From Cenococcum geophilum 1.58 (lineage: Eukaryota; Ascomycota; Dothideomycetes; Gloniales; Gloniaceae): a DNA stretch of 64,000 nucleotides. Location of the stretch: the NCBI GenBank assembly GCA_001692895.1, contig KV748192.1, forward strand, positions 806,001 through 870,000, in the 5' to 3' direction. The notes below the pieces were generated by a model. The model worked only from the letters and a program-made list of their open reading frames with translations, made no database searches and was not told the origin of the DNA. Both the position numbers and the translations under genes were made by a program. Positions 1 through 14,515 of this stretch are shown here, one piece after another (within the stretch, counting starts at the first letter, position 1; each line of letters starts with the position of its first letter).

Positions 1-1660
1 GATATATTGTTTGGGTTCTCGTATATAAGCTCTAGGCCCTGCTTAATAAACTTATAGGCCTTATCCTTTAGTTTATCCAAGATATAAAGGATCTGGGACT
101 AAACTATATTAAAGTAGTCCTAGTCGCGGTTAAAGACTCCCTTAATCTTAATATGCTAGGTCTTAAAATTAGCTTATTATTCTAGCGGGGTGCCTTTTCC
201 GCTAAATATTAGTAGGTCTTTAGACCTCCGTTTTTTCTGCTAGGTTACTACCGTTATTGTAGAGGTTAATTGTTTTAGAATGGCGATAGTTTCTACCTAG
301 GAGTTAATAGTTCCTATCTAGAAAGCAATAAGGGCACTAAGGTTTTTATTAGCTTTCTTATTGGCGGTGTTTGTGTTATATATACACTATAGTCCTACTT
401 TGATGTTATTAAGGAACTTATTAGTATAGTTGGTAAGGGTAAGGTAAGCTTTACTGGGCTTAAAGGTCTTAGGGTATAGTAGGAAGCGGCGGATTATCCA
501 CGCGATATTAGGGTATATCTATATAAAGAGGTCTACGAAAACGTCGCGGGGGTTCTAGGTTTTGGCTATTTCGGCGTCATTAGTATCGCCTATCTAGGCG
601 CTAGGTAAAAACTAAGGATCGTTCTAGGACTATACTAGGGATGTATTAGTTTTAGTAGAGGCACGCGCAGGTCGCGATTACTCTAGGGCGGAGGTTAATT
701 AGCTGGGGTATAGGGAATTAGTAATTATAATGGGGCGCAAATTAAAGATACTACAAACTGTTACAGTGCTGTAATAAAGTAGACTAAATAACTACGTTAT
801 GGTATAAAGAGGAGAAGGTAAAAAGGGGGTATTGTATACAAATAGTAGGGCCAGCCGCTAAGGCACTAGTGGTGGGCTAGCTAATAGTAGGAAACAGTAC
901 GAGATAGTATGGAACAGTATGCGTCAGGTTAGTGCCGTAACACTTACTTCGCCGACTATTATAGAACGCCACTACTAAAGATGCGTGTTGGCGACTAGGT
1001 ATAGCTAAATATATATAATATCTCTACACAGAGGCCTATAAAGTCACTTAATTATAAGAATCTTAGCCCCTATTAGATTAAACGAGTTATTAATAGGGGA
1101 GCTATATATAAGCTAGAGCTCTTACCTACCCTAGCTACCCGTAGAATATAGCCTATATTTTACCTATAGCTACTATACCTTTATTAGCCTAACCCCTTAC
1201 TAGAATAGATATAGCCTAAACCCCTACTAGTACTAATTTGAGATAAGAACAAAGACGAGAACTATAAGGAGTGGATTATTAAACGAATTATTAATTCTAA
1301 ATACTTTAGTAAAGGTAAAGGACGGCGGCTCTACTATAGAGTTATCTATATAGGATTTGATATAGATTAGCCAGAATAGTAACTATAGGAAGATTTTAAA
1401 AATGTAAAGGATCTAATTAGCGATTTTTATTATGTAAACCTATAGAAACTGGGCCTAAGTAGAGATTTTACACCTAATTCTCTATAGGAGCCCTTATAGA
1501 GTTAAACCGTTGCGCATTACTATATAAGGGCAAATTGCCGTTAAATTACCGTAGATTGCCGTTATATAACGGTAAAGTACGATTACGTGACCGGAAAATT
1601 GTTAAGATGTCTAGGAACTTTAACCAGCGGTTAAAGTTATTTAATTAGTTAGATTTTTAG
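1..1660. mobile_element. Degraded fragments of a copia-related LTR element
   Basis: No intact reading frame is left. Two pieces resemble parts of the complete copia-type element at 6,334-12,417. About 841-890 matches about 6,720-6,765 in direct orientation, and about 1,565-1,660 matches the reverse complement of about 6,820-6,900, the zone beside that element's LTR. Around 1,510-1,570 there are several TTGCCGTTA/AACGG motifs like those in its LTR. The simplest reading is an older, rearranged relative broken by later events. The outer boundary lies outside the window and the inner one is approximate. Confidence 0.45.
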
Positions 1661-4600
1661 GCGCCAAGTCTTATTACATAACGTTATTATAAGCCTTTAG
1701 TAATACCCCTTTTTTCTTCTCTATGCCTTAAATGTCCCTTCTATATATATATAGTAACCACAGCGTCGCCGGAGCTCTACCTCTATAGGAGGGGGGGTAG
1801 TATTATAGAACCCTACCGTAGGGGCCTCTATAGGAGAGCCCTGTGCTCTTATATATACCTTATATATAGCTTATATTAGCTACGCGTAGGTATATTACCT
1901 CCTTACGCCTTTAACCCTTATAATTAATTGCGTAACGTTTTATAGACTCCTTAAATATATACGCTCTATAGCTATTACCCCTATCCTATAATATAACTCC
2001 TTATTATAGATATTATAGTTTAATTCTAGTAGTGTTATCTTTTAACTATAGTATATTACTAGATGCTATGCGTTTCTATACTTTTATAGTAAATATACTT
2101 TTAGCATAAAGTCTAATATATTCGTTTTTATAACCATATCTAGTCTTAGTTAATAGATCTTAAGGATTAGCTCCTAGGTAAATAACTCCTTAAGTTCCTT
2201 AAATAGCTTCTTTTGCTTATCTCCTTATACCTATAGTTTCTCTTTCTTTATAAGCCTAGTAAACGGTTTAATATTCTTTAACTATTATGCTATAAACCTC
2301 CTATAGTAGTTATAAACCCCTAAAAATAACCTTAACTATATTATATTCTCTAGTTCTTACTAACTTACTATAGCTTTAATTTTCTTTAGATCTATACTAA
2401 TATAACCTAGTTTAATAATAAAATTAATCTTCCTAGTAAAGAACTTATATTTCTTAATTGCTACTAATATCTATTCTTCTTAAAGTCTCCTTAAAACCCA
2501 TTTAATATATTCCCTATACTCTTTCTTAGTTATTAAGTAGATAATAATGTTATTAAGGTATACCATAATAAACTTATTAAGGTGTTCTCCTAATATACTA
2601 TTAATTCTCTTTTAAAATATCGCTAGTATATTTATTAACCCAAATTGCATAACTAATAGTTTATATAGTCCTTCCTCTAACCTAAAGGCTGCCTTTTATT
2701 TATTACCTTTCTTAATTCTAATCTAATAGTATACCTACCTTAGATCTATTTTTATAAAGATTTATATATTACCTATTCTATCTTAGATTTTACTAATTAA
2801 GAGTAAAGGATACCTATCCTTTCTAGTAATGCTGTTTAACTATCTATAGTTAATATATAGCCTAAGTTTTCCATTCTTCTTTGGTATAAATAGTACTAAA
2901 TATCCCGCTAATAATTGTAATAGTTTAATATATCCCTTTTATAAGTTTTCCTAGACAAACTCTTTAAATGCTCTTAACTCCTTTTAAGTAAGCTTATAGG
3001 TTAGGAAGAACCTTAAACTTATTTCTAGTTTTAACTCTATTTTATAGTCTTATACTATATAATCTACTAGCTTTTTATTTTTTAGACTCTATAGTTTCTT
3101 ACTATACTTATAGTATCTTTTTAGTATATAGGATAACCCTTTTTTAATTTCCTTATACGTCGCTCTAACTTAGTACTATACTATTTTAGTTTGTTATTAT
3201 ATCTTATATTATTAAGTATCTCTAATATTAACCTAACCTATAACCTAATTAATCTTTAGATTATATTCCTGTAACTAAGGTATTTCTAATACTGCCTTAT
3301 TTTATCCTAATAGTAGGATATTAAAAGATATTTTAATTTATCTCCCTTTAATAGTTATTTAAATAGGTCCCGTTTTAAGGTTAATAATGCCTCCTCTATA
3401 GGCTATTAGATCTCCTAAAATTATAACTAATAGGTAAGATTACTCCTTCTATCTATAAAGTAATTCTATTCTCTTAACTACTACTAGTAAAATATAGTTT
3501 TTAATTTCTTTACTATCTATTAGCGCTTTAAACTGCTAATCTTACTAATTAACTTATAAATTTAGGTGCTGTTTTTAAATCCCTTTAAGGGTCTAAGGCT
3601 TTACTATTAGCTCCCTTTAGTTTTATAAGCCTCCACTTTTTCTAACTATTAGCTACTTAATTCTATTATACTTAGCTTACTCTTTAGCCAATACTTAGTT
3701 CGCTTTTTATCCTAAATATACTATAGATATATATTCTTTAGGCATTTCTACTACTATTATCTATCTAAGTATTCTTCTATAAGGAATCTTTTTAGTTAAA
3801 GTATTAAGTCTTCTAACTCTTAAACTTTTACTAGATATTATCCGTGTATATACTTAGTATTTCTATACTATTACTTTTTTAGCGCCTAATATATTCTTAT
3901 AGGGTACTTCCAATTCTTTTTTTTTTAGATTTTTATATTATATATATATATAATATATAATAATATATAATACGCTAGGTGCTTTAGGTTAACTCTTAAC
4001 TTATTTTTATCTTTAAGTTTAAACCTCTATTATATTAATCTAAACATTATAACTTTATTTACAGGTATTAAGATTTACCTTTTACTTCTCTAGTCCTTTA
4101 ACCGTTCCTTTTGATCCTTTAATATTATAATTAAGGCTCCCTTAATATAATTTATAGCTTTTTCCATAATAGGGTAGTCTTAGATAACTTACTTATCTAA
4201 CTATATATAGAAATCTTCCCATTTATTATTATATCGTTACCTATACTACTTTTAGTATAGCTACTAGAGTATATACGGCTTTTCCATAAGGAAGTATCTT
4301 CTTATTACTACGTTATAATAGCCCTTTATATATTGTTTCTTAAACCTAGTAGGGATCCCTAAATCCTCTTCTTATTTTAGTTTAGTAAGCTATTTTACTC
4401 TTAGCGTGCCTATCTTAGGCCTATTAGTTATTCTTTATATAGGTGCTCTGTCCCTTATATAACCTAGTATACTAAATCTCTAGTCTAGCTTTTATTCTTA
4501 TTATATAAGGATTCTTTATCTAAATTTCTCTATAGTTTCTTTTGTATCTTATCTTATAAGTAGATCCTTAAAGTCTTCTTACTTTATAATCTTATTATTA

Positions 4601-6333
4601 CTTTTATTAATAGTCCTTATTTATACTTTAAAGTCTTAGTTCTATATAATTCTTAATCCTAAGCTTATTTCTTTCTTAAGCTTAGTTCTAGCCTTAGTCT
4701 AACTAGGCTTTTATAGTGTTTTTATCTTGTTTTAAAAATCTTAAATCTTACTTATCTCGTCTTAAGAATCTTATACCTTTAGGAAACTTCGTCCTGAGCT
4801 TATTTATATATTACTAAACTAAGCCATTACTCTACTCTATTAGTTGTTGTTTATTATAGGTCCTTAAGCTTATCTTATTCCATCTTAAGAATCTTAAGCA
4901 TATTTTATCTCGTCTTAAAAATCTTAAGCCTATAGCCTTTTACCTTTATTAAGTGGTAAGTTAGCACTAGTAGTTGTTTACTTGCTTAATTTTTTTATTA
5001 AATATTTCTCCTTTTATCTTATAAAGCGATAGATGCTATATTTAATAGTGTTATAATTTCTATTACTAACCCTTGCTTTACAGCGGTTTTAGTTTTTACT
5101 TCTATTATAACTATTTTAAGGTCTATACGCTTCTAGTAAGCTACCTTTATTACCTTATTATTAGTAAATATTTCACCTATATTAAATTTATTGTCTTTAA
5201 TATCTAATCTGCGTAATAGTTTATTAGTTTCTCTAAACTTTAAAATCTTTGGCTCTTATAGCTAGTAACTTACGCTATACTTAGCGTCCTTATAAATTTA
5301 GTATATATTATTATAATAAAACGCAAAATGCTTAATTAAACACTCTTTTATTCCTTATAGTATACTATTATCCCTCTATACGTATATACCGTCTATTAGT
5401 CTTATTCCTTTTACCGCGTAGTTATTTTAACTACTTCTATAGTTTCTAATAAAATAATCTTATTTTCCGCAATTTATATAAGCTCTCTTTTTAAACCATT
5501 TTTTTGCTATAGAGTTTACCTAAACGTCTTCTGCTATTAAAATCCCTAGTTTAGCCTTTACTTCTTAGTCCTATAATCACTTAATCCTTAACCTTTAGGT
5601 TTCTATAGTTTCTTATTTTATTTTCTAGATTCTTTAGTACTACTTAGGTTTATTAGTTCTGCACTATACTATAGTTTCTAACTTTAACTTTATTATTATG
5701 TGCTTTACGTTTTATATAACTATAGAACTCTATCCTAACCTCTCTTAGTCTACTCCCTTTAGTAGATCCTATTATTAATCTTAATTGCTTAATTAATTAG
5801 TTCCCTAAGGGTATCCGCATTTTTTATTAGGATAATTACGTCCTAGACTTTTACTTTAAGTCTCTATTTATACTATACCATAAGCGCCTTATTATTCTAT
5901 TTAACCTACATAGCTAATATTTAAAACTGCGTTATATACTTAATTGCTAAGGTCCGTTATACTAGGTTTTAAAGCTTTTATTTTACTATAGTAGTTACTT
6001 TTAGGTCCCCAAATATCTGCATTAATTATTCTATAACCCTATTTTAGCTAGTGAATATATATTATACTTCCTAGTTAGTAGTTACTATACTATATTTCTA
6101 TACTTCCGTAAGGTAAAGTTTAAACCACTTAAGTGCCCTCCCTGTTAAGAATAGTCCTGCGTAGGCTATTTAGTCTATAGCTGTTGCTAACCTTCCTCCC
6201 TCTATATAACCTTAAAGTGCATTTATATAAGGAATCCCTTAAGCTTTAACTTCTCCCCTAAGAATCGCTTAATTAAGGGTAACTTAACCTTAGCTGCTCT
6301 AATCCCATTAATCCTTTCTTTAAATATCCTATT

Positions 6334-6549
6334 TGTTGGTTACATAAGGGGATATTACGTAGCTACGGTTCGTAGATAGTATGATGATTGTTCTGTGTTC
6401 TTCTTAAAGAAAGGGGTAAGGAACTTAAGGTTCCTCACCACGCTAGTGCCGCGGCGGCATGTAATGGTAACTTGCCGTACGTAACGGCAACTTGCTATAT
6501 ATAACGGCAATATACCTTATATAGTGACCATTTGCCTTTATTCCCAACA
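6334..6549 (-). repeat. 3' LTR of copia element A
   Basis: This 216-bp repeat has the terminal inverted hexamer TGTTGG...CCAACA. It pairs with 12,202-12,417 and is preceded by the target duplication CTATT. It is called the 3' LTR because the coding remnants read on the minus strand. It contains three spaced motifs of the form AACGGCAACTTGC. Confidence 0.88.
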
Positions 6550-9500
6550 CTAGTAACTCTTCTTTTGTGGTTACCATCTATATATATATACCGCTTAACT
6601 AGCGGAACAAAAATTAATCCTCCTTACTTACTATTGCTATTACAATATAAGTCTCGCTATCCCAAAATTTGCCCCTTAGCACGTGGTGCTTTCTTGCTTA
6701 TAAGTTATGGGTAGGTATCTTATTAGTAGGGCCGCTAAGGCGCTAGCGGTAAGCGAGCTAATAGTAATTTTCTATCCCAGGGATGGAAAATCCTAATTGG
6801 CTGGTTTAAGTTAGGGTCTATAGAATCTAACTAATTAGATAACTTTAACTGCCGGTTAAAGTTCCTGGATATCTTAAGACCTTACGTGACTAAGAAATTT
6901 CTAGGGACTCCCTTTTAACCTAACCTTTAACTTATATATATAAAGTATTTATATTAACAAACGTCTCTAGTGCCTTATTTAGGTTCGCCTTTGTTATCGC
7001 ATCTACCAGGTTATCTTAGCCATTAATCTATTAAATCTTAAAGAGTTCTTAACGCTTATAGGATTGCTAAAGTGCCATAATATCAATTATAAGGCGCTTC
7101 TCCTTTATAGTACTAAGCTTAACTAAATACTTATAGAGGGAATATAAGTTGGTATATACAATTATAGGGATAACGGAAAGTTCAAGCCAATCTATAATTA
7201 TCTTTAGGGTAGTTCCAATTGCAATTGCTATATTAACTCCGCCAATTATTCTATATATCTCTAACGCTAGAACGCTTTAAGTAATACGCTTACTCTTAGT
7301 TAAGCTTTAATAAATAAGGTTACCGTAGATTGTAAAGTTATTCTCTCTAGTAGATTTATTCGCGATAATAATCTTATATCCTAACTAGGAGCTAAAATCT
7401 TTATTATTTACAAACGATCTATTAATAAATATAAAGAGCTTAGCGGTAGGAAGATTAATAGGCACATAGAGTAGTCCCTAATTGGGATGGTTTATTTGCC
7501 AGAAAAGACGCTTATTTAGGGTAAGAATATCGTCCTTAGTTAGTTCCTGGTATTAAGCCATAATAGAGAGATTAAATAAAGCCTTAGGTTAATAGATAGA
7601 AGTAACATAAGCTTCGCAAGCATATTGCTCTATGTATTCTTACTTTAGAGAATTAATATTAATAACGTTAATCTTTTTGCCTTAACCCTTCTGGCGTAAA
7701 GCAATGGAATCCTTATTTAGGGAGAGGATGCATCTATTAAAGAGTAATGGTGTTATTAAGTTAAGCTTTTCCTTTAGCTTTGCTATAAGATTTACCTTTA
7801 CTAGCTTATCCTCTTTAAGAGCTAAAAATTAGTTATCTCCTAAGATAATTATATTATTAGTTTATATACTAATAATTCTAAATAGGGTTTCCGTGGTTAT
7901 AATAAGGAAGTAGGGATTGAATATAGAAGTAGTTATTAAAAGCTTCTCTTTATAGTGCTTACTATAGGTAGCCCACTAGTAAGTTCCTACCTCTGTAATT
8001 CCATATAATGGCTTAAGCATAACCATAATCGTGTCTTTAGGATACTAGTAGCAAATTTACTCTAAAAGGTATACTAATATTAAGCACTAAAGGTATATCT
8101 CTAATTAAGTATAGGCTTAAGTAATATCTTATAAATAAACCGCCATTCTATTCTTTATTAAAGAGGGAGCTAATATAATAATAACTTACTAACTAGCTCG
8201 TTAAATTATAGGAGATTATATAAGAATTATTTCTTTACCATTATTGTTATAACCTTAAATAATAAGCCTTAATTTCTTAAATAGGGCGTTAGTAGCTTTG
8301 CCCTTAATCTCATTAACTATTCTTAACTTAAAGATACGAACTCCATTAAACTTAGTAGGGTTATATTTTTTAAATTTAAAGACTCCTCTTGCGATAAGAC
8401 CGTCGATCTCCTGCTTATTAGATGCTTAGAAAGGAGCTCCTAAGGTTATAATACAACCTTCCTTTTAGAGCTGTTTTGCGAGCTTAAAGTTAGCCTTCTC
8501 TTTAGCTGTTATAAAGGCCATTAATAACTTAACTTTATTCTTAATAGCGGCAATAAATTGTTCTTTAAAATTAATAAGGTGTTGGCGATTTCGTAATCCC
8601 TTTAGGCGACCTCTACCGCGTTATAGTTATGGCGTATCTACTATAATTATATTAGGATTATAGTCGCCTTCTAGAGTATATTAATCGTGGTTTTCTTCTA
8701 GGGCATCTTCTAGGGCATCCTATAAAGGCTTAGAATTGTTATCTTTATAGTAGGGCTTAATAATAGTTAAACGGAATTAGGTGGGTCTGTAAGGCATTTA
8801 AATAGTATAAGTTTAACTATTAATTATAATAAGTTAATATGGGCCTAACCATCCTCCCCTTTTACGCTATACGCGTACTTTAAACTAGAGTGGTAGATTA
8901 AGCGTAGTTAAGGTGTTTAGGCCATTTCTTATTTCTAGTGCGTTATTAACCTGGCGTATAGCATAGAGGCATCGCACCTTCTTTATTGCCTTACGAATTG
9001 CCTTAGCTTGTTATATAACGGAGGGAGATAGTAGAGAATTGTTAGTTATTTATGGGTAGGCGCTAAAGACTAGTAATGTAGGTATAAGTCTATTTAGGCC
9101 AGCGGAATTATTAATAGCTTTAACAGCCATTTATAAGGTAAGTTCTTCGCTAGCGTCCTTTAGTTCTAAAGAGATAATCTTATATACACGGCGTAATAGC
9201 GTATAATATTACTCCACTTTTTTAATACTATTATGTGCCTTAATAGGGACTTCCTTAACCTTAATTGCTATTACCTTTATTTTATTATCGGAACTCTATA
9301 GATAAGAAGTTCTTTTCTATATTATAGACGATTTAATTAGGGGGTCCTAGGTAGATATTAATCTAGTATAACTAAAGGGTATTCTATACGTTCCTAGCTA
9401 ATATATCCTTTAAGAANNNTGCGGCTTANAAGGAGGTTAAGAAGTTAATAACTTAGAGTACTAGCTTACCGCTAAGATATATAACGTTAATAATAATATA

Positions 9501-12201
9501 GAAGTTAAAGTTGTAGTTATCTTTAAGGGTAAACTTAAATCGGCTAGGGGACTTCTAGTTTATTTAGTAGTAATAGTAATACTTTATAAGATGCTTAATT
9601 ACCTTAACCTTAACTTTATAGCCTACTTACTAAAGAACCCTAAGCAATTAATAAACGGATGGGTGGCTAAAATGATGGTATAGTTAACGTAACTCTAACT
9701 TAGTTAAATAGCTTTAAGTAATACTCTTTTCTAGTTATTAAAAGAGTAGCTAAGGGTAACCCCACTTACGTATAATAGGTACCCGATTATCTCCCTATAT
9801 AAGTATATTCTTAAGGTTATTAAGCTTAACGCCTAGTTTATCTATATCTCTAATACAAAATAAAAATAGGGTATTTATAAAAATAACATAAAAAGTAATA
9901 TACCCTAAGGGGGTTTAAACCCTAATTATACTAAGAGAAATCACAGTACCCTTACCAAAACGAATTATATATTGGCTTACTGTTAAATAGTTAATCTAAA
10001 CAGAGCTATTAAGCTACTAAAGGGCTTAAACTTAAGGTTCTCCTACTATAGATACTCCTGCGGCTCTAGTATCCGGCATAATACTATAAAAGATGTTTGC
10101 CGAGTATTTATTATTAAAGGAAAACGCAGAGCTCTCCTTTAGCTTATTAAAGATATCTAACTTTATAATAAAATAGAGCGTAGATTAGTTATTAAGAATA
10201 GCGACGGTTTATATACTATTTACCTTACCATACTTAGTAAAGTATTGGTTAGGTAAGTAGTCCTTAATTTTTATATCTATAAGGAGCTATTCGACCTTAT
10301 TAACCTTACCCTTAAGATCTTCTACGCCTTTATATTAAACTAGGAAGCTTTAGAAGTAGGCCGTAGTAACCTTATAATTTCTTATATTTCTTATACTCTA
10401 ACGGAACTTATTATATGCCTCTTTTCGCTTATTAAGGGAGTGTCTAGTTAACTAGCAATTTGGCTTCTTATAAACGTAGCACTTCTTCTAATAATTACTT
10501 TAAAATGAACCTCTACGAGGACCTCTATAACCACCTTATAGTTAACATTAATTGTACCCTCTTCTGTATTCCCTACCACGGCCACTATATATTTAATTAG
10601 TCTAGTTATAATCGTGTTAGTTGGGAATACTTAGTTAAGTAGGGTTTTTGGTATAGAACTGTTAAGATTTTTATATTCGTATTATAGTACCTATAGTGGA
10701 GCGTAGCTTAGTATATACTCCTTTAAACGTATCTATAGGTTTATATAGCGCTAAGTTGCACTTAGGAACGCCATAGCATGCTAAGATAACCTAGTCCCTT
10801 AGACTGTTCTTATTTTAGTAAGTTTTAGTAAGGCTATATTAGATTTTCTAGAGTTTATTAAAAAGTAGTTAAAGGCACTCTAAACGAGTCTTTATTAGGT
10901 TAGAAGCAATAACTCTTTAGAATGTAGTTTTCCACCATTCGGACATATAAAGTTAGTAATTCTTATTAGTCTTAAAGTAGGCTCTAGTGAGCTAAAGCAT
11001 TATATTAAAGTTATAGTTTTTACCCGTAATATGGTTGTAATAAAATATTACTGCCCGTCCCTTTAATATAATAAAGAAAGCGTAATGGTACTAGTGGTAT
11101 TAAATTCTAACCTTATTGTAATAGTTATAAAAGACCTATAGTTTTGCTCTAAGCATGTCATACAGTTCTCCTTTAAACTTCTTCTCTTTATCTAAATATA
11201 CCTTTATTAGATTTGTGACTTCTTATAGTAAAGGCTTACCGGTTAGCTAGAGTGAAGAAGGTAGAGGCGGAGTAACTCTAAGTAGGAGAGCACCTCTAGG
11301 TGGGAGAGTAGCTCTAGGTAGGAGGTTAGTGTTCTAGGGGTTTTAATATAAATTAAAGTTGCCTTCTAAAGAATATGGGTTGTTTTTAGGTTTCCGTAGT
11401 TAATATATAATCTTAGCTTCTGTCTATATTGGTTCTTTTATACTAGTAATAACGGCCTAAATATTGCTAGCAATTAGGTTACCGTTCTTAGTAATATATA
11501 CCCCATTTCTACAAAGGAAGTCTTAAATTTTCTAAATAATATTAACGTTGCTAAGTGCCTAGGTATCAGCAGTCTATCCTATAAAATCCTCCCTAAAATA
11601 CTCCTATAGTTATAAATTAGCGTAGTATCTATTTTGGTAGAATATAATATAGTGTAGGAGAAAGCCGTTAACTTGTTTTATAGTATAAGTTGTTATATTA
11701 AAGGCGAATTTATCCTAATCTTTATTAATAAGTTTCGCGTACTTAGCTACCCCTAGTAGTAAGGAGTTTTTCTAGTTATTTAAAGTAGGCGTAGCCATAT
11801 TTTTGGAGGGAGGGAAGTGTTATTAGTATAGGGATTGTCGTTTAGTACGCGTTCGTGATATATATTTATTGTTTGGTACGCGTTTATTGTTTAGTACGCG
11901 TTTAGACGTGTATTTGCGATTATAGGGCTTAGGACTAGTTCTAGCCTTAAATCGCGAAAACTTATAAAGCGTGTTATTCTGCGTAATAGACGCAAGAATC
12001 TATAATCTTAGAAAGGCTTAGGACCAGTTCTGGCCTTTTAGATCCTTAGATTTATAGAAGAGTTCTATTTAAGGTTTAGGACTAGTTCTAACCTTAAAAG
12101 ACAGCTTCCTTTAGCACGATTAGCACTAGTACAGTAGCTCATTTCTTCTTAGTAATACCTAGCTGTTCTGTGGTATAACAGTAAAGTTAACCACTAATTA
12201 G

Positions 12202-12417
12202 TGTTGGTTACATAAGGGGATATTACGCAGCTACGGTTTATAGATAGTATGATGATTATTTTATGTTCTTCTTAAAGAAAGGGGTGAGGAACTTAAGGTT
12301 CCTTACTACGCTAGTGCCGCGGCGGCATGTAATGGCAACTTGCCGCACGTAACGGCAACTTGCCACACGTGACGGCAATATGCCTTATATGGTGACCATT
12401 TGCCTTTATTCCCAACA
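12202..12417 (-). repeat. 5' LTR of copia element A
   Basis: This is the same 216-bp sequence as 6,334-6,549 with a small number of mainly transition differences. It is followed directly by the second CTATT target duplication and then by the resumed Gypsy copy 1 sequence. Confidence 0.88.
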
Positions 12418-13034
12418 CTATTATTATCTGTTAATTAATTAACTATTTTTTATAATTATCTAATGGTAACTAGTTATAAGTTAGTGTTTACTATACTAGT
12501 ATTATTACCTAATCCCAAAGTAGTTGCTGCTGTTAACAGCGTTATAGCTACTGCTTTTAGTGGCATATTATTTAACTTATTAATACTATAACCTTAGTAG
12601 TAAATATATAATAAAGCCTTATAAGAAATACTACGGTAGACTTATTAATAGGCTAGGTATATAGGTAATAATAAGTTAATAACGTAATAATAACTAGTGG
12701 AGTAGTTGCCTAATAGATTAACTCTAATTATATTCTAAGATTTACTATAAAGAAGAGAACCATCTAAGTAGGGACTGTAGTCCTTTAAATACACAATACT
12801 GCGCCTAAGAAATACTTAAGTACGTTAATATGTTAAATAGTCTAAGTATATAACGTTCTGATAGATTTTATAGATCCTATGTTCTAAACTTATAGCGTAA
12901 CCAACTACGTAACTTAGTTACCCCTTGTCCTATAGTTTAACTAGTTCTAGTACCTCCTATACTTCTACCACTAGTCTATTTATATCTCTCCTTAGTAGTG
13001 CTACTACTGCTAATATAAGGTCCGTAACGCTAGT

Positions 13035-14515
13035 ATAGTAGATACTAACTCTTAGCTAGTTATGGTTAAATAGCTATAGGAAATAGTTAATTAATTAATA
13101 AACAATAATAGGATACTTAAAGAAAGAATTAATAGGATTAGAGCAGCTAAGGTTAAGCTACTATCTATTAAGTAATTCTTAGGAGAAAAGTTAAAGCTTA
13201 AGGGATTCCTTATATAAATGCACTTTAAGGTTATATAAAAAGGAGCGAAGCTAGCAACGTCTATAAATTAGGTTACCTATATAGGACTATTCCTAATAGA
13301 AAGAGTACTTAAGTAGTTTAAGCCTTACCTAATAGAGGTATAGGAAAATGGTATAGCAACTACTAACTAAGAGGTTTTATTACTACTAGTTATATAGTTT
13401 ATATACAATATAACATCATAAAAAGGTATAAAGATATTACTATTTTAGGCAAATTACGGATATAAGCCTAAAATATTATTATTACTATAATAAGCGAAGA
13501 AAATAAGTAAAATAGTAAAAGAAAAATAGAAACCCTAATAAATCTTTATAAGGACCTCTATTTTATAGCAAAAATAGTATAAGAAAAGATAAAGAAGTAC
13601 TATAATATTAAGAGATCTAAGGGACCAGATCTTAAGGAGGGGGATAAAGTGTGGCTATTATATAAAATTTTCACAAGCCAATAATTAAGTAAAAAGTTAG
13701 ATTATATTAGACTAGGACTATTTAAAATTATAGCTAAGATTTTAAAAGTTACGTATAGACTTAACTTACTAGTAAAAATTAAGATTTACCCTATATAGTA
13801 TATTACAATACTAGAGCTAGTATATAAAGATATAGAGCTACTAGTTTACAAAGCAGGCACGTATAGAGGATAAGAAGAAGATAAATAGTAAGTTTTAAAG
13901 ATTATTAGTTATAAGGATATTAATAATAAAACATAGTATAAAGTAAAGTAGATAGGCTATAATAAGACTACCTAGAAGCTACTATAAAACCTAATAAACG
14001 CTATAGGAAAGGTATAGAAGTATTAAAAGAGAACGGGTTAGGCAATATTAAGGAGGAGCTAAAGATAAAAGAATTAGTTAAAGGTAATAGACGAGCTGGG
14101 TTATCTAAGGGATCTACTACTAACGTATAAACTGTTTCCGCCTCTTTATAAGTAGAATCCTTTTTATCCTCCTTAGCCTTAAGCTTAAAAAGACCTTACT
14201 CTATTAAACGTAGCTCCTTAAAGCGCACCTTTTTATAAACCTTTACTAAACGGGACAACTAAGTATAAGTATTAAGTTAAGCCTTTAGGGTATAACACGC
14301 CTTATTAGAATAACGTTAAACTTTAATAAGGGCCTTAGCTAGCTTACTTTTTAGTCTTTTAGCCGCTACTAATATATAAGACCCTAAGGTAAATTAGATA
14401 GGGAACTAAACAGTTATAAAGATTAATAAGACGTGTATATTTAGCGTTAGAGACGGATTTAATATTATAAGATAATTACATATTCGCTTACGTACACTCT
14501 ATATATAAAGAAGGT
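13035..14515 (+). mobile_element. Gypsy LTR retrotransposon copy 2, internally deleted, inverted relative to copy 1
   Basis: About 13,080-13,380 is the same gag-region sequence as the reverse complement of about 6,180-6,330, so copies 1 and 2 lie head to head near 13,035. From about 13,440 the plus strand reads as the C-terminal part of a Ty3/Gypsy integrase, with a GPY/F-like region at about 13,640-13,830, and then a chromodomain-like segment (about 13,900-14,030). Most of pol between gag and the integrase tail is absent. It has many breaks and is RIP-mutated. Chromodomains are typical of fungal chromoviruses. The junction coordinates are approximate. Confidence 0.7.

Larger units (their letters stand above)
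6334..12417 (-). mobile_element. Complete-length copia-type (Ty1-like) LTR retrotransposon A, degenerate
   Basis: Two 216-bp direct LTRs (6,334-6,549 and 12,202-12,417) begin TGTTGG and end CCAACA, and the whole is flanked by the 5-bp target duplication CTATT (6,329-6,333 and 12,418-12,422). Minus-strand remnants fit a copia polyprotein: an integrase-like region near 8,860-9,230, similar to the same region of copia element B, and a reverse-transcriptase core near 7,820-7,870. LTR differences are few and mostly transitions, as RIP would give. It is structurally whole but carries very many breaks. It inserted into Gypsy copy 1 and so is younger than it. Confidence 0.85.
1661..13034 (-). mobile_element. 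Gypsy (Ty3-type) LTR retrotransposon copy 1, broken, split by a copia insertion
   Basis: Minus-strand reading gives an obvious Ty3/Gypsy reverse transcriptase at about 2,900-2,340 and a Retrotrans_gag-like region at about 6,333-5,700. The 5' part of the element continues beyond a complete copia element, at 12,418-13,034. Element order on the minus strand is therefore 13,034 to 12,418, then 6,333 down to about 1,661. The fossil carries very many breaks and is heavily RIP-mutated, so it is old relative to RIP activity. Its 3' part (integrase and 3' LTR) was not found and seems to be lost where the copia debris at 1-1,660 begins. Both outer limits are approximate. Confidence 0.75.

Noticed and set aside
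9950-11250. Plus-strand reading inside copia element A with Cys/His pairs resembling a zinc-finger protein
   Set aside because: Too many stops and too few conserved residues to separate from chance; the element's own remnants read on the minus strand.
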